From assembly GCA_009830035.1 (NCBI GenBank), contig SZZY01000003.1:186001-250000 (forward strand): a DNA stretch of 64,000 bases, given 5' to 3'. The translations under genes and the position numbers were made by a program. The notes under the pieces are model-generated. The model was not told the origin of the DNA and did no database searches. It worked only from the letters and a program-made list of their open reading frames with translations. This DNA comes from Pantoea sp. Eser. GTDB taxonomy: Bacteria; Pseudomonadota; Gammaproteobacteria; Enterobacterales; Enterobacteriaceae. Shown piece by piece: positions 60,518 to 64,000 of the stretch (positions within the stretch are counted from its first letter, which is position 1; each line of letters opens with the position of its first letter).

Positions 60518-61806
60518 ATGACCACCCATCTAGTTTGGCTGCGTAACGACTTACGCCTCAACGATAATCTGGCGCTGCACGCTGCCTGCCGCGACAGTGA
60601 AGCAAAGGTGATTGTGCTGTATATCGCTACGCCGAAACAGTGGCAGCAGCACGACATGGCGCCGCGACAGGCGGCATTTATTCATGCCAGCCTGCAACTG
60701 CTGGCGGCGTCGCTGGCCGAGCGGGGCATTGCGCTGCATTATCAGGTGTGTGACACCTTCGGCGATGCGGTCGATTACCTGGTCAGCTTCTGCCGCCTGG
60801 CAGCGTACAGAGCGGCGACCGCTCGATGTATAAAGTCTTTACCCCGTTTAGCAAAGCGTTTGTCTGCCGCTTGCAGCAAAGCCTGCCGGAGTGTGTGCCC
60901 GCGCCGAAAGCGCGTCCCGGCGCGCCGCTGGAAAGCGCAGAGATCCCATCGTTTGATTATCCGACCGACAGCATTGACCAGACGATATTTCCGCCCGGCG
61001 AAGCGGCAGCCCTGAAGCGCCTGCGGCAGTTCGCGACCCAGCTGGTACTGGACTATCCCGCTGAGCGCGATCTGCCGGCGCGGGACGGCACTAGCCGGTT
61101 ATCGGTTTATCTGGCGACCGGCGTGCTTTCGCCGCGACAGTGCTTACACCGCGTGCTGCATGAACATCCTGATGCGCTGGATAACAGCCGGGCGTTTAGC
61201 TAGCTGAATGAGCTGATCTGGCGCGAGTTTTATCGTCATCTGCTGGTCGCGTATCCGGCGCTGTGCAAGCACCAGCCCTTTATTGGCTGGACGCGGCACG
61301 TGGAATGGCAGCGCAACCCGGACCATTTCGACGCCTAGGAAGCCGGGAAAACCGGCTATCCGATTGTTGATTCGGCAATGCGGCAGCTCAACGCGCTTGG
61401 CTGGATGCATAACCGGCTACGAATGATTACCGCCAGTTTTCTGGTTAAGGACCTGCTGATTGACTGGCGTGACGGTGAAAGCTACTTCATGCAGCAGCTG
61501 ATTGATGGGGATCTTGCGGCGAACAATGGCGGCTGGCAGTGGGCAGCCTCGACCGGCACCGATGCCGCGCCCTATTTTCGCACCTTCAACCCGACCACCC
61601 AGGGTGAACGCTTTGATCCGCAGGGCGCATTTATCCGCCACTATCTTCCGGAGCTGGCAGAGGTGCCGGACAGCGATATTAATCAGCCGCAGCTGTGGGC
61701 CGCGAAAAATCACAAGAAACTCGATTATCCGCCACCGATCGTGGAACATAAGAGCGCACGTAAAAAGACATTAGACGCCTTTGAGCGCGCAAAAAGTGCG
61801 GCCTGA
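60518..61806 (+). pseudogene. phr: Deoxyribodipyrimidine photolyase, internal deletion and two amber codons
   Basis: Starts MTTHLVWLRNDLRLNDNLAL (antenna-binding domain). Around 60800 the sequence jumps from VDYLVSFCR to PPGSVQSGDRSMYKVFTPF, missing about 44 residues compared with E. coli Phr and changing frame. TAG at 61201-61203 and TAG at 61336-61338 replace Trp in FS-LNELIWREF and [16 protein letters not shown]. The FAD-binding C-terminal half is otherwise clear: [20 protein letters not shown] and [20 protein letters not shown]. Photoreactivation of UV pyrimidine dimers is lost, as in organisms no longer exposed to light. Confidence 0.92.
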
Positions 61807-61824
61807 GGCGATCAAGGAGCCACG

Positions 61825-62568
61825 ATGAATCATTACCAACTCGAGACGCTGATCAATCAGCAGCTGGAGAGCCACAACTTCAGTGATTATGCACCAAACG
61901 GCTTGCAGGTCGAAGGGCGCAGCGAAGTCAAAACGGTTATCACCGGCGTCACCGCCTGTCAGGCACTGCTGGATGAAGCTGTAGCGCGCCAGGCCGATGC
62001 GATAGTGGTGCACCATGGTTATTTCTGGAAGAACGAACCGGCCGCGATCAAAGGCATGAAGCGTCGTCGCCTGCGTACGCTGCTGGCCAACGACACTAAC
62101 CTCTATGGCTGGCATCTGCCGCTCGACGCCCATCCGCAGTTAGGCAACAACGCGCAGCTGGCGAAGCTGCTGGATATTGAGGTGCGCGGCGAAGTGATGC
62201 CGCTGGTGTTCTGGGGTGAACTGGCCGAGCCGCTCACCGGCCAGCAGCTGGCCGAGCGCATTGCCGATAAGCTGGGACGTGAGCCACTGCACTGTGGCGA
62301 CAACGCGCCCGCACTGATTCGCCGCATCGCTTGGTGCAGCGGCGGCGGCCAGGGCTTTATCGATCAGGCGGCTGCCTTTGGCGTGGATGCTTACCTGACC
62401 GGTGAAGTATCGGAGCAGACCATTCACAGCGTGCGTGAACAGGGGCTGCACTTCTTTGCTGCTGGACACCATGCGACCGAGCGCGGTGGCGTCAAAGCAC
62501 TGGGCGACTGGCTGGCGCAACATCACGGTCTGGATGTGACCTTCATCGATATTCCTAATCCTGCCTGA
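61825..62568 (+). CDS. ybgI: NIF3-like dinuclear metal protein YbgI
   Basis: The 247 residues match YbgI. Metal ligands are the HH of IVVHHGYFWKN, plus His and Asp in WHLPLDAHPQLG, and the C-terminal AGHHATERGGVKAL. It forms a toroidal hexamer with a two-metal centre; its substrate is unknown, although it is often labelled GTP cyclohydrolase 1 type 2. It follows phr by 18 bases with GGAG before the start. Intact, unlike phr. Confidence 0.94.
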   Translation: MNHYQLETLINQQLESHNFSDYAPNGLQVEGRSEVKTVITGVTACQALLDEAVARQADAIVVHHGYFWKNEPAAIKGMKRRRLRTLLANDTNLYGWHLPLDAHPQLGNNAQLAKLLDIEVRGEVMPLVFWGELAEPLTGQQLAERIADKLGREPLHCGDNAPALIRRIAWCSGGGQGFIDQAAAFGVDAYLTGEVSEQTIHSVREQGLHFFAAGHHATERGGVKALGDWLAQHHGLDVTFIDIPNPA

Positions 62569-62579
62569 TCCCACTCCCG

Positions 62580-62601
62580 GTCCTGCGCCCAGCCGCAGGA
62601 C
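62580..62601. other. 8-bp hairpin after ybgI
   Basis: GTCCTGCG and CGCAGGAC pair around CCCAGC. No T tract follows, so it is a weak terminator at best between ybgI and the promoter of ybgJ. Confidence 0.5.
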
Positions 62602-62610
62602 CTAAATCTG

Positions 62611-62639
62611 TTGACACATCTCCGTCACTTTCGCATAAC
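62611..62639 (+). promoter_or_regulatory. Sigma-70 promoter for ybgJK
   Basis: A perfect TTGACA, a 17-base spacer and CATAAC (four of six matches to TATAAT) stand about 90 bases upstream of the ybgJ start. Confidence 0.65.
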
Positions 62640-62726
62640 TGTTTGCTTTAAGTAGATAAGCAAACGGCTGAACCGTGCGCCGGAACCGGTCTGGCACGCG
62701 AGATTCAGCTCAACGGGAGGTCGCTG

Positions 62727-63383
62727 TTGCAACGAGCACGTTGTTATTTACTGGGTGAACGCGCAGTGGTGCTGGAACTTGAACCACCCATCTCGCTGGC
62801 CAGCCAGCAACGAATCTGGGGTCTGAACCAGCGCCTGCAGGCGGTCGATAGCGTGCAGGAGGTGATCCCCGGCATGAACAACATCACCCTGATACTGCGT
62901 GATCCACAGCAGAGCGCGCTGGACGCCATTGAGCGGCTGCAGCGCTGGTGGGGAGAGAGTGAAGTGCAGATACCGGAATCGCGTCAGGTGGCGATCCCGG
63001 TTATTTATGGCGGCGAGAGCGGCCCCGATCTGGCGGTCGTGGCCGAACACGCCGGACTCTCCATCCGTCAGGTGGTGGAGTTGCACAGCAGTACCGAATA
63101 CGTGGTCTATTTTATCGGTTTTCAGCCCGGCTTTCGCTATCTGGGTGGGCTGGATACGCGTCTGCATATCCCACGTCGGGCAGAACCGTGCGTCGCCGTG
63201 CCCGCCGGATCGGTCGGTATCGGCGGCAGCCAGACCGGTGTCTATCCGCTGGCGTCACCGGGCGGCTGGCAGCTCATCGGCCAGACGCCGGTTGCGCTGT
63301 TTGATCCGCTGCAGCAACTGCCGACGCTGCAGCGACCCGGCGATACGGTGCGCTTCGTGCCACAGAAGGAGGGCGTATGTTAA
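62727..63383 (+). CDS. pxpB: 5-oxoprolinase subunit PxpB (YbgJ)
   Basis: The 218-residue product uses a TTG start, supported by GGGAGG 7 bases upstream. It is an allophanate-hydrolase subunit 1 (KipI-type) protein: [57 protein letters not shown] and [17 protein letters not shown]. With PxpA and PxpC it hydrolyses 5-oxoproline, a damage product of glutamate and glutamine, in an ATP-dependent reaction. Its stop overlaps the pxpC start by six bases. Intact. Confidence 0.94.
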   Translation: MQRARCYLLGERAVVLELEPPISLASQQRIWGLNQRLQAVDSVQEVIPGMNNITLILRDPQQSALDAIERLQRWWGESEVQIPESRQVAIPVIYGGESGPDLAVVAEHAGLSIRQVVELHSSTEYVVYFIGFQPGFRYLGGLDTRLHIPRRAEPCVAVPAGSVGIGGSQTGVYPLASPGGWQLIGQTPVALFDPLQQLPTLQRPGDTVRFVPQKEGVC

Positions 63384-64000
63384 GGATCCTGCGGGCCGGA
63401 CTGGCCGCCGCGATTCAGGATGCGGGCCGTCACGGCTGGCGACAGTACGGTATCAGCCTCGGTGGGGTACTGGATCAGCCCGCGATGACCACCGCCAACT
63501 TACTGGTGGGGAATGCGCCAGACAGCGCGGTGCTGGAGGTGGTGCTCGGCCAGTTTAAAGCGGAGTTCCCCTGCGACGGCTGGTTTGCGCTGACCGGCGC
63601 TGGCTGTAACGCGGAGCTGGACGGTCATCCGGTGTGGACCGGCTGGCGCACGCAGGTTAAAAAAGGGCAGGTGCTGTCGCTGGCGATGCCGGTACATGGC
63701 ATGCGGAGCTATCTGGCGGTGCAGGGCGGATTCGATCTGCCGGCGATGCTCGGTTCTGTTAGCACCGATCTGAAAGCTAGATTTGGCGGGTTCCACGGGC
63801 GTACGCTGCAGGATGGCGATTGCCTGCCGCTGGGTAAACCGATCCGACAGTTTGATCGCAAAGCGGGCGTCCGGCAACTGCTGTGGGGCAACCGCATTCG
63901 CGCGCTGCCGGGCCCGGAATACCATGAGTTCAGCCGCGAGGCGCAGCAGGCGTTCTGGTGCACGGCGTGGAAGCTCAGTCCGCAAAGTAACCGGATGGGA
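63378..64000 (+). CDS. pxpC: 5-oxoprolinase subunit PxpC (YbgK), partial
   Basis: Reads open from [20 protein letters not shown] to the window edge, 207 codons. KipA/allophanate-hydrolase subunit 2 motifs: [38 protein letters not shown], and [26 protein letters not shown] near 63775 is Ala-Arg in frame and not a stop. The family is about 310 residues, so roughly a third is missing beyond the window; pxpA would be expected next. Confidence 0.93.

Noticed and set aside
13794..61338. TAG reassigned to glutamine or tryptophan
   Set aside because: The ambers replace both Gln and Trp, occur only in genes that mostly have other lesions, and never in housekeeping genes. miaB ends with TAG. The tRNA-Gln anticodons here are CTG and TTG, not CTA. 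Recoding is not supported.
63772..63780. Possible amber in pxpC
   Set aside because: The CTAG here is read GCT AGA in frame (Ala-Arg), so the gene stays open to the window edge.
1..64000. All lesions are sequencing artefacts
   Set aside because: Homopolymer slips may be, but long deletions, tandem duplications, active-site substitutions, a chimeric tRNA and the sparing of essential genes argue against this as the full explanation.
1..64000. Mobile element, prophage, CRISPR or defence island
   Set aside because: No transposase, integrase, phage structural gene, direct-repeat array or toxin-antitoxin pair could be supported, despite the amount of decay.

Overview
The window is a chromosomal segment of an enterobacterium of the Erwinia/Pantoea type. 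From about 9.5 kb onward the gene order follows the Escherichia coli 14-16 minute region: cspE - ybeM - tatE - lipA - lipB - ybeD - dacA - rlpA - mrdB - mrdA - rlmH - rsfS - nadD - holA - lptE - leuS - ybeL - gltLKJI - lnt - corC - ybeY - ybeZ - miaB - ubiF - tRNA cluster - asnB - nagD/C/A/B - nagE - glnS - fur - fldA - ybfE - ybfF - seqA - pgm - kdpE - ybfA - ybgA - phr - ybgI - ybgJ - ybgK. Some E. coli members are absent (crcB, ybeF, cobC, chiP, kdpDCBAF). The assignment to Erwinia/Pantoea is an inference from protein character and order, not a database result.

The dominant feature is widespread, selective gene decay. About two dozen genes carry frameshifts, in-frame stops, deletions or small tandem duplications, often several per gene. 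They are dispensable functions: amino-acid ABC transporters (gltIJKL and a second system), the GlcNAc PTS permease nagE, nagD, photolyase phr, kdpE, ybfA, ybgA, ybfF, a gluconate-type permease, an alcohol dehydrogenase remnant, MerR and MocR regulators, acetyltransferases and sugar phosphatases. The housekeeping genes all read open from end to end: lipoate synthesis, cell-wall elongation, LptE, HolA, NadD, LeuS, GlnS, AsnB, Lnt, YbeY, MiaB, UbiF, Fur, FldA, SeqA and Pgm. This fits an early stage of genome reduction, as in a recently host-restricted symbiont. Some single-base homopolymer lesions could be sequencing errors, but deletions and active-site substitutions could not easily be.

Region by region: 1-9.4 kb is an accessory stretch of mostly broken genes with three clearly intact members (a GNAT acetyltransferase, an SdaC-type serine transporter, a periplasmic iron/siderophore-type binding protein). 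At 9.5-16 kb an insertion relative to E. coli surrounds intact cspE and ybeM with a ruined MocR/substrate-binding/ABC-transporter cluster. At 16-30.7 kb is the intact tatE, lipoate, cell-wall elongation, ribosome-silencing, NAD, DNA polymerase, LPS-assembly and leuS block. At 30.7-44 kb lie the dead glt operon, the lnt-corC-ybeY-ybeZ-miaB operon, ubiF, six tRNA genes (two of them damaged) and asnB. At 44-50.6 kb is the nag regulon with recycling enzymes intact but the importer broken. At 50.7-58.2 kb are glnS, fur, fldA, seqA and pgm. At 58.2-64 kb are broken kdpE, ybfA, ybgA and phr, then intact ybgI and the pxpBC 5-oxoprolinase genes, the last running off the end.

No phage, transposase, CRISPR array, defence island or rRNA was seen. 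The most interesting signals are the pattern of decay itself, an excess of amber stops at former Dcm-type (CCWGG) contexts, and a chimeric tRNA-Gln gene.
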